A DNA stretch of 64,000 nucleotides. It comes from Ctenosaura bakeri (lineage: Eukaryota > Chordata > Lepidosauria > Squamata > Iguanidae). The position numbers and the translations under genes are program-made. The DNA is taken from positions 820,001 to 884,000 of the forward strand of contig CAOLHI010000252.1 in the NCBI GenBank assembly GCA_948474755.1. The letters run 5' to 3'. This document shows, piece by piece, positions 43,080-53,189 of this stretch. The notes beneath the pieces were generated by a model. That model searched no databases. It had not been told where the DNA came from and saw only the letters and a program-made list of their open reading frames with translations. How positions within the stretch are numbered: the stretch's first letter is position 1; the number at the start of each line of letters is the position of its first letter.

Positions 43080-43540
43080 TCATTTTGTCTTGGCTTTCTT
43101 ATTACTTTTCATATTTCTCTTATAGGTCTTCTACTTCTTCTAGTTCTTTTTTCTCTCATCATGTTGAGGTCCCTCAGGGTTCTATATTAGAAGTGTGGTT
43201 TTTTTTAAATCAATTTCCTTTGGGTCTTCTTATTCAATTGTTGATGCTAATTATATCAATGCTGATTATGTTCAGTTACTCTTTTCCACTACTGATCTTT
43301 CTGCTTCTTGGATTAATCTCTCGTCTCATGACTTCTTGCGGGTTCCTTGTGGCTGTCTGTTCACTCCTTTACATCAAGTACCCTTGAGGCAGAATTCCTT
43401 ATCTTTCTTCTGGAGTTTTTCTTTCCCCATTCCTTTCTCTATTGTTGATGTGGCCATATTTCCCCTCTGCTTAAGCTAGAGATCATGGTATTATTTCCAA
43501 ATATTTGATTTCACTGACTGTCTTTTTGTCATCGTTTGTC
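43080..43540 (+). mobile_element. L2-clade LINE reverse-transcriptase fragment
   Basis: One frame reads 'SFFSHHVEVPQGSILEVWFF', which keeps the VPQGSIL motif of the RT palm. A second frame continues with 'NADYVQLLFSTTDLSAS', corresponding to the catalytic ADD region, decayed. A third has 'RDHGII', matching the segment after the palm. The shifting frames show a long-dead copy. Confidence 0.7.
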
Positions 43541-43636
43541 AATAGTCAGTTGGTGAAGGAAGCCGTTTGTTTGGAGTGACCATTTAAAACAGGAGAAAAT
43601 GTGTCACAATAAAAATGGACAAAGAGGACACCATAA

Positions 43637-43829
43637 GATGTGTAGTTGTTATGGGCTTTCAAGCCAACTCTGACCAGTGGCAATCTTCTCTTAGGGTTTT
43701 CTTGTCCAGATATCTTCAGAAGGAGGTTTTCCAATGCCTTCCTCTGAAGCTGAGAGAGTGCAACTTGCCCAAGGCCGTTCAATGGGTTTCTGTGGCTGAG
43801 TGGAAACTGAGCAAGACTCTTGGAGTCCA
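43637..43829 (-). mobile_element. tRNA-derived SINE, left arm of an inverted pair
   Basis: The reverse complement runs from the head near 43829 to the tail near 43637, with gagagagtgcaacttgccca and caatgggtttctgtggctga. It faces the next SINE head to head. Confidence 0.85.
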
Positions 43830-44010
43830 GGGTTCAAATCCCTGCTCAGCCATGGAAGCCCACTAGATGACTGGGCAAGTTGCACTCTCTCATCCTCAGA
43901 GGAAAGAAAGGGCCAACCTCCTCTGAAGAGATCTTGCTGGGAAAATTCTGAGATAGGATTTCCATACGTTGGAGTCAACTTGAAGGCACATAACAACAAA
44001 ATTTGTGGTG
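43830..44010 (+). mobile_element. tRNA-derived SINE, right arm of an inverted pair
   Basis: gggttcaaatccctgctcag (B-box), ggcaagttgcactctctcat, gatcttgctgggaaaattct and aacttgaaggcacataacaa. It is inverted relative to the copy at 43637-43829. Confidence 0.88.
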
Positions 44011-44139
44011 GGATGCCTAGTTTGGAGGCCTGCAAGCATAGACTGTTGTAGTCGGAGGCCTGGTTTGAATTTGAGATCTAGTAGTGTGAGGCCTGGTTTG
44101 TCAGTTGAGGTTTGTCAGTTGAGGTCCAGTAGTTTGTAA

Positions 44140-44836
44140 TGTGTAAGGAGCCAGTGAGGGAGACTATGAGTAGAATCCCCATTTGGTCATAGATACCCTC
44201 TAGGTGCCATGTTCCAGACAGACCAGGCAGGCAATTAGCAAAGCAGCAGGGCAGAGCTTATCACAGAGGTGAGAGCGGGAGTAGTCCAAACAAAGTTCAG
44301 GTCAAGAATGCAAGTTCCAAGGTAAACAAGGAAAACAAAGGCAAATCCAAATCACCATCAAACAAGCAGTGTCTGGATTAAGGACAACATGGCACAGGGC
44401 TTCAACCACCAGGAAGATCAGTTGTCAACCCTGGGAGGAGGTGGGCCAGCTGTCCGCCTTTTATAGCTAATGGTGTTGACACAGATGTTTCCTCATTAAA
44501 GCCTGTTTGCTACTTAAACAAACTGAACACTGGAGACCTTCCTTCTGGTGTCATTTTTCCCACAAGGTAAGAGTCTGTGTTGCCTCCCTTTTGATATTTG
44601 TTCCCCCGGCTTAGGCCCCTGCTCTTGGTTGTTATTTTGCACTGAGTAAACTTCTGGGGAAACTTCTGCCTCAGTGAACCTCCTTTTCACTGTCAGGGTC
44701 TCCAAGGCAGGGCATGGCACTAGGTGACCTTGGGCGAGTCCCACTCTCTCAGCTCAGAGGAACACCATGGTAAACCTCCTCTGAAGAAAACTTGCCAAGA
44801 AAACCCTGTGATAGAGTCACCAAAAGTCTGAGACCA
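44140..44836 (+). mobile_element. tRNA-derived SINE split by a solo LTR
   Basis: gagccagtgagggagactat, then agaatccccatttggtcat, resumes after the LTR with taggtgaccttgggcgagtc and gccaagaaaaccctgtgata. Removing 44205-44719 and one ctagg restores the normal SINE order. Confidence 0.85.
44205..44719 (-). mobile_element. Solo LTR, family 4, with perfect 5-bp duplication
   Basis: This 515-bp element has termini tgccatg / catggca. It is flanked by ctagg at 44200-44204 and 44720-44724. The minus strand has a TATA box (complement of ccgccttttatagctaatgg near 44457). No coding region. A 5-bp duplication suggests a Ty3/Gypsy-like or other non-ERV1 integrase. Confidence 0.88.
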
Positions 44837-44837
44837 G

Positions 44838-45035
44838 GCAAAGTATAGTGATATGAGTTTTGGACTAGAACTCCAGGAGAGCAGGGATCAAATACAACTC
44901 AACCATAGAAACTCAGAACAAGTCACTCTCCTTCAGTTTTAGAGGAAAGCAATGGCAGATTTCTTCTGAAGAAATCTTACCAAGAAAACCTCTTGATCGA
45001 TTCAGCTAGATGACATGAAGATAACAATACTCCAC
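44838..45035 (+). mobile_element. tRNA-derived SINE, tandem to the preceding one
   Basis: Head caaagtatagtgatatgagt, B-box cagggatcaaatacaactc, body agaacaagtcactctccttc and tail gccaagaaaacctcttgatc-like sequence. Old copy. Confidence 0.7.
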
Positions 45036-45129
45036 TGTCTAGACTGTTGTAATTATGCTGGTGTGGTTCATTGATAGGTTCTAGCTGATGCTTGATTCCC
45101 ATATAGAAAAAACTGGGAGCTTGAAGGTG

Positions 45130-45310
45130 GGGAAAAGAGAACATAGGAAACTTAGAAGGAGCCCTATATGGAGGCAGTTCCAAGCTCCATCTGACCCAAC
45201 GCTGTCAACTGATTGGAAGCAGGAGCTCCATAGGGCTTCTGGCAGGAATGTTCTCCTTGCCCTACTAGACATCCCTAGGATTTTTTTGCTGGTTTCCCAT
45301 CCACGTGTAG
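45130..45310 (-). mobile_element. SINE-like repeat fragment
   Basis: The words ggaggcagttccaagctcca, ctgacccaacgctgtcaact and ggtttcccatccacg match the interspersed repeat also seen near 22500-23010. The family is not named with confidence. Confidence 0.4.
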
Positions 45311-45312
45311 GG

Positions 45313-45390
45313 ATAGACTGAAATATCAGCTCCCAATCCAGCTCTGTGCTTCACCTGGGAAGGCACAGGTAGACTGATATTTCAGTCTAT
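45313..45390. repeat. 17-bp perfect inverted repeat
   Basis: atagactgaaatatcag (45313-45329) is matched by ctgatatttcagtctat (45374-45390). Outer sequence continues the symmetry imperfectly (agctctgtgcttcacctggg against ggatgaagcaaggagct). It is probably a small MITE or a local inverted duplication. Confidence 0.8.
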
Positions 45391-47155
45391 CCATGCCTTC
45401 CTGGATGAAGCAAGGAGCTGGATGGGACTCTGAACCCAGTTAGGAAGAAGACAAACAAAATAACTCTTGGTCAAAAGGAAGCATCTTTTCAGCTTCTGCC
45501 CTCAGGTGAGCTGTAAGCCGTGGTCTGTATAGCTGGACGTTTAACTGTCAGTGTTAAATGAACAGAGAGAAAATGAACATGGAGTTAAAGTTGCTTAACG
45601 TGTAGAGAACTGTGTCTTTGTGACCTTTCTTAGTATAAACATCATCTTTATTATCAAACAGATGTTTTCAGAGCAGGATGGTCAGTTTTCAAATTGTTCT
45701 GACTTCCTGACTTTTGACACAGTTCTTAACTGTAGAGATTTCAGTGAGACGGAATAGATTCAAACAAAAATGCATCCAAAGATTTTTAACCCATGAAGTG
45801 GATTTTTCAGAATTGCTTAGGGACTCAGAAATAAAGGGTTAAATGCCTAGAAATATTTTTGTGCCCAGCATAAGTACCACCCAGGCCTGTCCCTGCTTTG
45901 CTTCTGCAAAAAGACTGGGATGGATGTCTGTCTTTCTTCTTTCTTTCTTTCATCATTGGTTATTGATTCTATCCACTGTCCAGGCTGGTCCAACCCTTGG
46001 ACCCCTGTTATCCACCTGGACTTTTTACCCTCAAGATCTTTCCCTGGATCTGGTTCTTGGGCTTCTGGTGACCTCTTTGCTGACTGTGTTGATCCGTAGT
46101 TACAGCTAAAAAAATCAAAAGAACTGCACATTGTCAAAAGCTATTGTAGCCATTTCCGAAAAGTCCGTCAGCATTTTTTTAAACAAAATTACCTACCAAC
46201 AGAAGAATAGCAAAGGGAGCCATCCTCGCTTCCCTGGGAAGGAAGATTCAAATCCTGGGAGCAGCCACCAAGAAAGTCCTATATAGTGGTACTTTTAATA
46301 TCCTTGGAGCTTTAATACCGCAGTGATATAGCTGCTGGTGTGATCAGCTTGTAGAACATGTAATACAGTCTCTCTCAATAGGGCACCTTTCAGAAGTTTT
46401 GGATTACCATTCCCATCAGCCAAGCCAGCATGGATGTTTGCAATAGATTATGGAAGCAATAGTCTAAAAGATCTAGAGGATCTTTAAAATTGGGACTCAC
46501 TCGCATGCAAATCAGAAAATATTACTTCTGTCTTGTCCCACCTCTTCCTTTTCACCTTTGTCACCAATTCAGAGAAAGTGGATTTGAGGGTTTGATTTTT
46601 TTGAGACTACAACTTACAGAATCACCCAGACAGAATGTAGCTGGCTGGCTGGCGGACTCTGGGAGTTGTAGTCCAAAACTAATTTTCTAAAGTTCTATTC
46701 TTTCTTCCCTCTTCCCCTTCCTCCCCAGTCATTAGTCATAGTTAGAGCATCCATTCCTCCCCAAAAGTCTTCCATCCCCGTGCTGTCACCTGTCTGTCCA
46801 AGCTCTAACTTTGATTGAAACCCATCCAAGCTGCTGTCTAGAGGGTTCCAATAATGATGGATCCCTCCCTAAGCAGAGGGAAGGTGGGAGGATATTTACG
46901 GCCTCGTGAAATGGCCTTTGAGGAGGATGTTTTACAATACAACACAGAAAAGACAGCAAAGAGGTAAAAGATGGACTCAATGTGAGGTCAATATACCAGG
47001 CGGCCAGAGCTGCAAATATCCCTGGCATCCAGGCACGCATAGGTCAGCCTTCAGACATCACCTGAAAAAAGGAATAGCCTCTGTTTTCTAAACTGATATA
47101 CTGCCCCAATAAAAAGCATTATTAGGCTGCCTATCAGTGCTCACCGTGGGAGGCC

Positions 47156-47215
47156 GTTATAAAAAGAGTGATTGCTCCATTCAGAGAGTCAGAGCTGGGG
47201 AGAACAAGGTATGTG
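47156..47215 (+). promoter_or_regulatory. Candidate core promoter and first-exon splice donor
   Basis: gttataaaaagagtg is a good TATA box at about 47157. About 30 bases downstream begins ccattcagagagtcagagct. At about 47209 gaacaaggtatgtgtg matches the vertebrate donor consensus AAG|GTATGT. It could be the start of a transcript with a short non-coding first exon, but both motifs also occur by chance. Confidence 0.3.
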
Positions 47216-47269
47216 TGTGAACTGGGGAAGAGCGGGAGTGTATTCTTTCTTTAAAAAGTTTGTTGTATT

Positions 47270-47600
47270 TATTAATATATTAATCAAACCCATTAATAAG
47301 TTAAAGTGCAACTGGATGCAATGCTTCACGTACACTATAATAATTAATTAACCTTTAACAGCAAGCATTGTCAATACTTAATTAAACTCAAAAAGACTTA
47401 CTTATTTGTGGATTCACCGGGCAAAGATTGATTCAAGTGCTTTTGATTACGACTAACCAATGGGACTTAAGCTCCTGCCTTACCTATAATTTGCACATCA
47501 TTAACTATTTCAAATTATAATCACCGGCCTCGATCTTATTTGATCCTTATGGAGCATAAAATTCAATCCATATTCTTATTCGGGAGATGTGGGAGGATAA
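47270..47600. promoter_or_regulatory. AT-rich candidate conserved element with TAATTA motifs
   Basis: Repeated taattaattaacc, acttaattaaactc, cattaataagttaa and cattaactatttcaaattat words give many homeodomain-type sites. An accaatgggac CCAAT-like site is near 47456. Composition differs from the neighbouring repeats. The role is inferred. Confidence 0.3.
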
Positions 47601-48028
47601 CTGAGGCCAAGTTGGTGATGGTGCAAAAAATCTCTTGTGATGTTCTCCCTGGTCAATCAGTGGCCCTTTGGGTTAGGTGATATGTAGATCAGCTGATTCT
47701 GATGCCATCTGGCAGCTGTTGCAGAGGAGGGAGAAAATAATTGTGCAAGGAGATACAGGATACCTCCTTGCATAATGTTCAGAAAATACTTTCAGTGCTA
47801 TAATCGTCAGTTTTACTGGCATAAGTCACAAAGACTGACAGCCAGTGTTACTAATAGCTGAGCATCATTTTCACTGCATTCCCATTTCCCAACCATTCTG
47901 CTATTACAATCATGCATACCTGCTGGAATCTTATTAGTGTAATTAGTTTATGGGAGGAATCCTGTTAGTGTTGCAAAGACATATAGATTCCCTTAAACAT
48001 TCAGGCTGGAATCCTAAATAGGAGATCT

Positions 48029-48163
48029 GGACCATTTCCGCACTAGCCTGTTATAGCGCGATGATTCCACTTTCAACATCCTCTGGAATCCTGGGGTTTG
48101 CAGTTTCCAGAGGATGTTGAAAGTGGAATCATCGCGCTATAACAGGCTAGTGCAGAAATGTCC
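48029..48163. mobile_element. Hairpin MITE copy 14, shortest form
   Basis: It runs from ggaccatttccgcac to gtgcagaaatgtcc. The two arms share their innermost bases (ggggtttgcagtttccagag), so the centre has been lost. At 135 bp it is the smallest complete copy. Confidence 0.85.
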
Positions 48164-48419
48164 CTGTATGTGTAATAACTCCAAATTACAGTGCTATGTG
48201 GTACATCCTGGCTTGATGCCCCAATCCCCAGGAAGTAGCTGCTGCAGTCGACAGGGGTCTGTTCCCCTGTTGCTTGGGAAGCAGCTGACTGACTTCCCAC
48301 TCCCTTCTATGGGTGATCTCCTGTGCAACAGGCAAAAACAGGGTCCCTGTCACAATTCCCCTTCACATCGGAGATTGTTTATGCATGGGTGTGTGTGGGT
48401 GGGGTGGGAATGATTAATC
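48164..48419. other. No recognised feature
   Basis: Short unassigned sequence. The hAT target copy gattaatc is at 48412-48419. Confidence 0.4.
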
Positions 48420-48533
48420 CACATGTGTCAAACACAAGGCCTGTAGGTTGAATCCAGTCCACCAGGCCATTTCATGTGGCCCTTGCACCTCTGCTGCCAC
48501 CGTGGCACTCCCCCTGCCTGGTGAGCCTGATCC

Positions 48534-49092
48534 TGTAGGAAAATGAGACTAAAACTGTTAGGATTCAGCCTTCTTTTAGCAGAGTTACACAGAGAAACGT
48601 TTAAAAGCTTGTCTAATGACTTGTGGCTTCAAACTGAACTGATGCAATAAACACGAACACAGGTAGCTTTGAATAAAAGACTTAAAATACTTTACTAATG
48701 GCTTCTTCATTTACATCAGTATTGAGAGCCTGCTACCTGTCTAACTAATGAATAGGAGAATCTTCGGTCTTAACTCACCATCCTTCTCGATGGGACTCCG
48801 AAGCATGCGAAGAGTTCAGAGAAAGCAGCCATGAGAACAAAGAGGGATCAGAGAGAGAGAAAGGAGGGGTCTTAACTTTTATAAGACCAATGACCCAAGC
48901 ACAGTCCTGGGTCACATGATCTGATCACCTGAGAACCAAAGGTATTTATGATCATGCAATAAAAGACAGAAAAAGGCAAATGGAGAAGATCTGGCATGCA
49001 GGAGACAAAATGGAGCCCTATCTGGCTATTTGCCCACTTGTTCTGACAACAAGATGGGGGAGAGAGAATGCTGAGGTTTGTTTTTCCCAACA
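48534..49092 (-). mobile_element. Solo LTR, family 2, copy b, perfect 5-bp duplication
   Basis: This 559-bp element runs tgtaggaaaa to ttttTcccaaca with matching inverted ends. It is flanked by gatcc at 48529-48533 and 49093-49097. Minus-strand TATA is present (complement of aacttttataagacc near 48877). It shares its body with 20012-21332. Confidence 0.88.
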
Positions 49093-49646
49093 GATCCCCA
49101 CATTGCAGACCCCCAGCTGCTAGTATTCTGAAGAGGGGCCCAGCAGCCAGCACTGGCGATCTACTTCTGACTGCTCCTTGGTCAAGTCTCACCATCAGAG
49201 CATTGCCAGCAGTTATCACAGCTCACGAGAATTGGACAGAGGAGCAGTCAGAGCAGAAGTAGATTGTGAGTGCTGCCTGCTGGGTCCCTCTTCAGAATAC
49301 CAACAGTTGGGGGGCTGCAATATGGGGATCAGGATCACCAGGTACAGAGAGGAGCAGGGGGGCAGAAAGAGCCAAAGGGGAGGGGGGAGCAGAAAGAGGC
49401 ACAGAGAGGGTCTCAACTGGGAGGACCAAAAAGTTAAACAAAGTTAATGTAATAAACGGTGCTTAGTAATATTTGTCTGACGATTTAAAAAATAACTTTC
49501 TTTTTTCAAAACTCATTTTTCAATAAGTTGTACAATAGTTGTACCCTTGAATACCTGCTTGCCATTATTTTTCCTAGACTTCTAGTTTCAGGGCTAGTTA
49601 CTACTAAAACCAGGAATAATTGAGTGCATTAAAAGAGTAAATACAT

Positions 49647-49672
49647 CCTATGGAATCCTGGGGTTTGCAATT
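49647..49672. repeat. Isolated hairpin-MITE core fragment
   Basis: catcctatggaatcctgggg, then tttgca, is an exact piece of the MITE arm with no termini nearby. It lies inside the hAT element. It could be a deletion remnant or a copied fragment. Confidence 0.6.
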
Positions 49673-49865
49673 ATTTAATATGATAAAAGAGTAGATACAT
49701 TTGTATAGTCTTATAACTACAGCTGGCCCTTTGAGGGCAACCATAATGCTGGTGCGGCCCAAGATGAAGTTGAGTTTGACACCCCTGGATTAAGCTGACT
49801 GCTTCTTGATTGACAGGGGAACAGACCCCTGTTAATCACAGCAGTTGCCATCTGGTAAATGAGGA

Positions 49866-50143
49866 CTTTTTAAAATCTATTTTTATTTTCATGAATACTA
49901 AAAAAGAAAAAAAAGTAGTTTTTATATACAAAGAGAATAGAAAGTTTTTTCAGAATTAGAAGAATATTACAAAGCAAATCAACCAGTGGAAACCATAATT
50001 ATATAAATACTACTATAGAAGACTATAATCAAAGGATAGAATACTGTTTTCCCAGCATAGTATCATGTTAGAAATAAAAATCTTTAACCAATGCCTTATT
50101 TGGTCTATTTATAAGTAACAGTTCTACTTTTGAGTAGTTATAT
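49866..50143 (-). mobile_element. L1-like LINE 3' end with 11-bp duplication
   Basis: gtaaatgagga at 49855-49865 and 50144-50154 brackets 278 bp. The insert starts with the complement of a poly-A-rich end (ctttttaaaatctattttta). A-rich, non-coding, 5'-truncated. Style matches 29981-30503. Confidence 0.7.
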
Positions 50144-50230
50144 GTAAATGAGGATTGAGAGAGCTTCATAGTCCCTACATAGCGCATAAACCAGGGACTT
50201 TGCTGGGAGTGCACGAATGTGTAACTCTAG

Positions 50231-50554
50231 AGCCCTTTTTGCACAATGCTCCAGGGGCCAGCAGGTGCTGATCGTGCACCTTTTCATTTTTGGCTAGAAG
50301 CCAAAAATGGTGTGCGATCGCGCATTGCTCCTGGGCCCCATGCGCACTTACCTAGCATGTGGAGCCTCCGGAGCCACACTGGTCGTGCTTCCTGCCCCAG
50401 CACAGCCTGGGAAACTCCCAGGCTACACTGTGGAAGGAAGAGGCGGCAGCTCGTGTGGAGCCGAAGGACCCCGGACGTGAGAGCCTCTCGCCGGAGGCTG
50501 CTCACGTGATCCCCGCACCCCAGCGCTGGAAGACGATAAGGTGCGGAAAGGGCC
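50231..50554. mobile_element. Harbinger-like GC-rich MITE, medium family, copy 2
   Basis: It runs from agccctttttgcac to gtgcggaaagggcc. An internal hairpin (tttttggctagaagccaaaaa) sits at the position matching the one in 13006-13438. CpG-rich; the ORFs are incidental. The target duplication is imperfect (tag/ttg). Confidence 0.75.
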
Positions 50555-50835
50555 TTGGTTACACATTTGTAAGTGCCATAGAGGACTCCAGGTGCAGTTA
50601 TTATTTTTTGGGCTTTGGGCAATGGGTATGCATTTCACGCTTGCATAAGTGGAATTCCATCAGTGCAACCCTTTCAATGGGCCTAAATCCTCTTGTTACT
50701 CCCAGCTAGAACACAGCTATTGAAGACGTTAGATCTACCTATGCATTGGCTCATTGTTCAGTATCCTTCAACTATAGTTCTTTTCTAGGTGTGACTAACC
50801 AACAAGACATCAGCCATGGGTGATGAATAACTCTT
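50555..50835. other. No recognised feature
   Basis: Unassigned sequence between a MITE and a CR1 copy. Confidence 0.35.
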
Positions 50836-51240
50836 AGAATCGTAGAGTTGAAAGAGACCACAAGAGCCATCCAGTCCAACCTCCTCCCATGCAGGAATAC
50901 GGAAACAAAACACTCCCAAAAAATGGACATCCAGCATCTCTTTAAAAACCTCCAAGAAGGAGATTCACCTACATTCCAAGGGCTGTTGAACTGTGTCTAC
51001 CATCAGGAGGTCCCTCCTAATGTTTTGGTGAATTGTTTTTTCTTGTCGTTTAAATCCATTGTCACACATGCTAGTCTCTGGAGCAGCAGAAAACAAGTTG
51101 CTCCATCTTTCATATGACATACTTTCAAATATCTACACGTGGCCATCATGTCACCTCATAGCCTTCTCTTCTCCAGACTAAACATACCCAGCATCCTAAG
51201 CTGGTCCTCATAGGGCTTCATGGTTTTCAGGCCTTCAGAG
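50836..51240 (-). mobile_element. CR1 LINE, older copy
   Basis: Left tip agaatcgtagagttgaaaga, then ctagtctctggagcagcaga, ttctcttctccagactaaac and aagctggtcctcatagggct. Frames are disrupted. Confidence 0.85.
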
Positions 51241-51498
51241 TGCCTTCAGTGTCTCACCAGATTCACTGGGATGGCAAAACAACCACGTTTCATCCCCCAT
51301 TGTGGAAGGGAACAAGAAGCAGGCACACTGGAAGATACATAGTCAAATGCACAGTATCAATGTTCAGCAAAAGGGTGGCATTGCAAAACCACTATGTAAC
51401 TATATGGGGTGTAGATTTACACTACACACATATGATGGATTTCACAAGGATCCTCATCAATACCTTTTGCAAAAATATCCTGAAATGGAAAAATCATG

Positions 51499-51681
51499 GG
51501 CCATTTCCGCACGGGACTGTCATAGCGCTATGATTCCACTTTCAAGATCCTATGGAATCCTGGGGTTTGCAGTTTAGGGAGATGCTTTTTGAATTCTCAG
51601 TCGAAGAGCTCTTTGGCTTCAGTAAACTACAATGTTGAAAGTGGAATATTAGCACTATGACAGTGCAATGTAGGAATGGCC
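51499..51681. mobile_element. Hairpin MITE copy 15, perfect duplication
   Basis: It runs from ggccatttccgcac to aatgtaggaatggcc. It is flanked by atg at 51496-51498 and 51682-51684. The long-subtype centre is partly deleted. Confidence 0.88.
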
Positions 51682-52153
51682 ATGGTGTCTCAACCCTTGC
51701 ATCTTTGATTTAAACCCTAACCTGACCCTTATATCCAGAGAAACTAGGTTCTTTGTGATGGGAAGGATGAGTAATTTAAAAAGTCTTTTGATTGACTGAT
51801 GGACTAATTGGCAGATTGCTAAACATGATGGGTCAATATATATATGAAATAAAATAATTTGTTAGTGCTGGGGCTCTCAGATGAGGAGATGACCTTTTCT
51901 TTATTCTTTTGTGGAGGGCTGGAGCAATGGACAGATGCTTCAGCAGTGACTTTTGATTGCTGATATGTCCTAAACACATCTGCCAGTGGATATTAGCATT
52001 CCATGCATTCAGACCTTGGAAAAGTTACTATTTTACACTACAGCTTCTAGAACATCCTAACCAGCAGGGTACAATTGGTGGGTTTTAGAACCCTTGCTGG
52101 CATCATGGCTAAACTTTAACAGCTGCCTCATGGCACTGAAAGGGTTATTTTAA
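51682..52153. other. No recognised feature
   Basis: Unassigned, moderately AT-rich sequence. No gene. Confidence 0.35.
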
Positions 52154-52322
52154 GGCCATTTCCACACTGGACTGTTATAGTGCTATTATTCCACTTTCAA
52201 CATTCTATGAAATCCTGGGGTTTGCAGTTTAGGGAGGTCCCTCCCTAAACTGCAAACCCCAGGTTCCATAGGATGTGGAAAGTGGAATAATAGCACTATA
52301 ACAATCTAGTGCAGAAATGGCC
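52154..52322. mobile_element. Hairpin MITE copy 16
   Basis: It runs from ggccatttccacac to gtgcagaaatggcc, a near-perfect palindrome with centre ttagggaggtccctccctaa. No target duplication is visible (taa/gtt). Confidence 0.88.
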
Positions 52323-52647
52323 GTTCTGTTTAGTAGCCACTATCGTTGCCAGGTTAGCAAAACAGCAATAAAGGACAGTTGAAATTCACAACATGAACAG
52401 TTAAGAATCAGGAAGCGGCTATTAACTCGTTTGTGGTCTGCCTAAACACCAAATAAAAGTATTGACTTCAGTTACCGTAGCTCTGTAAAATTAACATATT
52501 GTCCACATTCTTAAATAACAGGATATATGCACAATTCTGTCTTATGGAGCACCCTCCCTCCAAAATACAAGATTTTTGGCATCTCACTCTTTCTACAATA
52601 AAAGGAAACACTTTCCAATCCTGCAGCAGAGAACATCTCTATCCCCA

Positions 52648-52899
52648 AATTCAGGAAAAGAGATTTCTCTAAACATTAGGAAGAACTTTTTGATGGTAAG
52701 AGCAGTTTGACAGCGGAATACGCTGCTGCCTCAATGAAGTGTGGTGGAGTCTCCTTCTTTGTGGAGGTTTTTAACCAGAGGCTGGATGGTCATCTGTCAG
52801 GAATGTTTGTTTCTGTCTTTCTGCATGGCAGAGGGTTAATCTTGATAGTCCTTGTAGTCTCTTTCAGCTTTATGATTCTATGATTCTATGTTTCTATGA
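52648..52899 (+). mobile_element. CR1 LINE 3' fragment
   Basis: aggaaaagagatttctctaa, gagcagtttgacagcggaat, tggagtctccttctttgtgg and a long attctatgattctatgtttc tail. Confidence 0.88.
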
Positions 52900-52977
52900 T
52901 TATGTTCCTTATAATAACACCCTGCCAACCCTATAAAGGCCAAACTTTCTGGCTTTCAAACAGAGAACATCTTTTAT

Positions 52978-53157
52978 GGCCATTTCTGCACTACGCTGTT
53001 ATAGCGCGATTATTCCACTTTCAACATCCTATGGAATCCTGGGGTTTGCAGTTTCGAGAGGGGCCGATTGGCCCCTCCCCAAACTGCAAACCTCAGGATT
53101 CCATAGGATGTTGAAAGTGGAATAATTGCACTATAACAGCATAGTGTGGAAATGGCC
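52978..53157. mobile_element. Hairpin MITE copy 17
   Basis: It runs from ggccatttctgcac to gtgtggaaatggcc, centred on ggggccgattggcccc. Flanks are tat and tta. Confidence 0.9.
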
Positions 53158-53189
53158 TTATAATAAGGGATAGATGTCTGTCAGCCTCA

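Larger units (their letters stand above)
45431..48028. other. Largest repeat-poor block in the window
   Basis: About 2.6 kb almost free of recognised repeats, unusual in this repeat-dense window. It includes a possible small MITE at 46599-46682 (gactacaacttacagaatc against ctctgggagttgtagtcc). It also holds the candidate promoter at 47156-47215 and AT-rich sequence at 47270-47600. No coding exon is recognised. Confidence 0.4.
48420..49787. mobile_element. Non-autonomous hAT element carrying a nested LTR and a palindrome
   Basis: The left end cacatgtgtcaaacac and right end gagtttgacacccctg are diverged hAT termini (CAGGGGTGTCAAAC type). The 8-bp flanks gattaatc (48412-48419) and gattaagc (49788-49795) differ at one base. 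A family-2 LTR sits at 48534-49092. Excluding it, the interior contains an inverted repeat with arms of about 100 bp: 48517-48533 plus 49098-49182, against 49236-49342. No transposase is present. Confidence 0.75.

Noticed and set aside
42929..43387. 152-codon hydrophobic ORF as a membrane protein
   Set aside because: The VPQGSIL motif and the shifted continuation in other frames show a decayed L2-type RT. The hydrophobic run comes from T-rich DNA.
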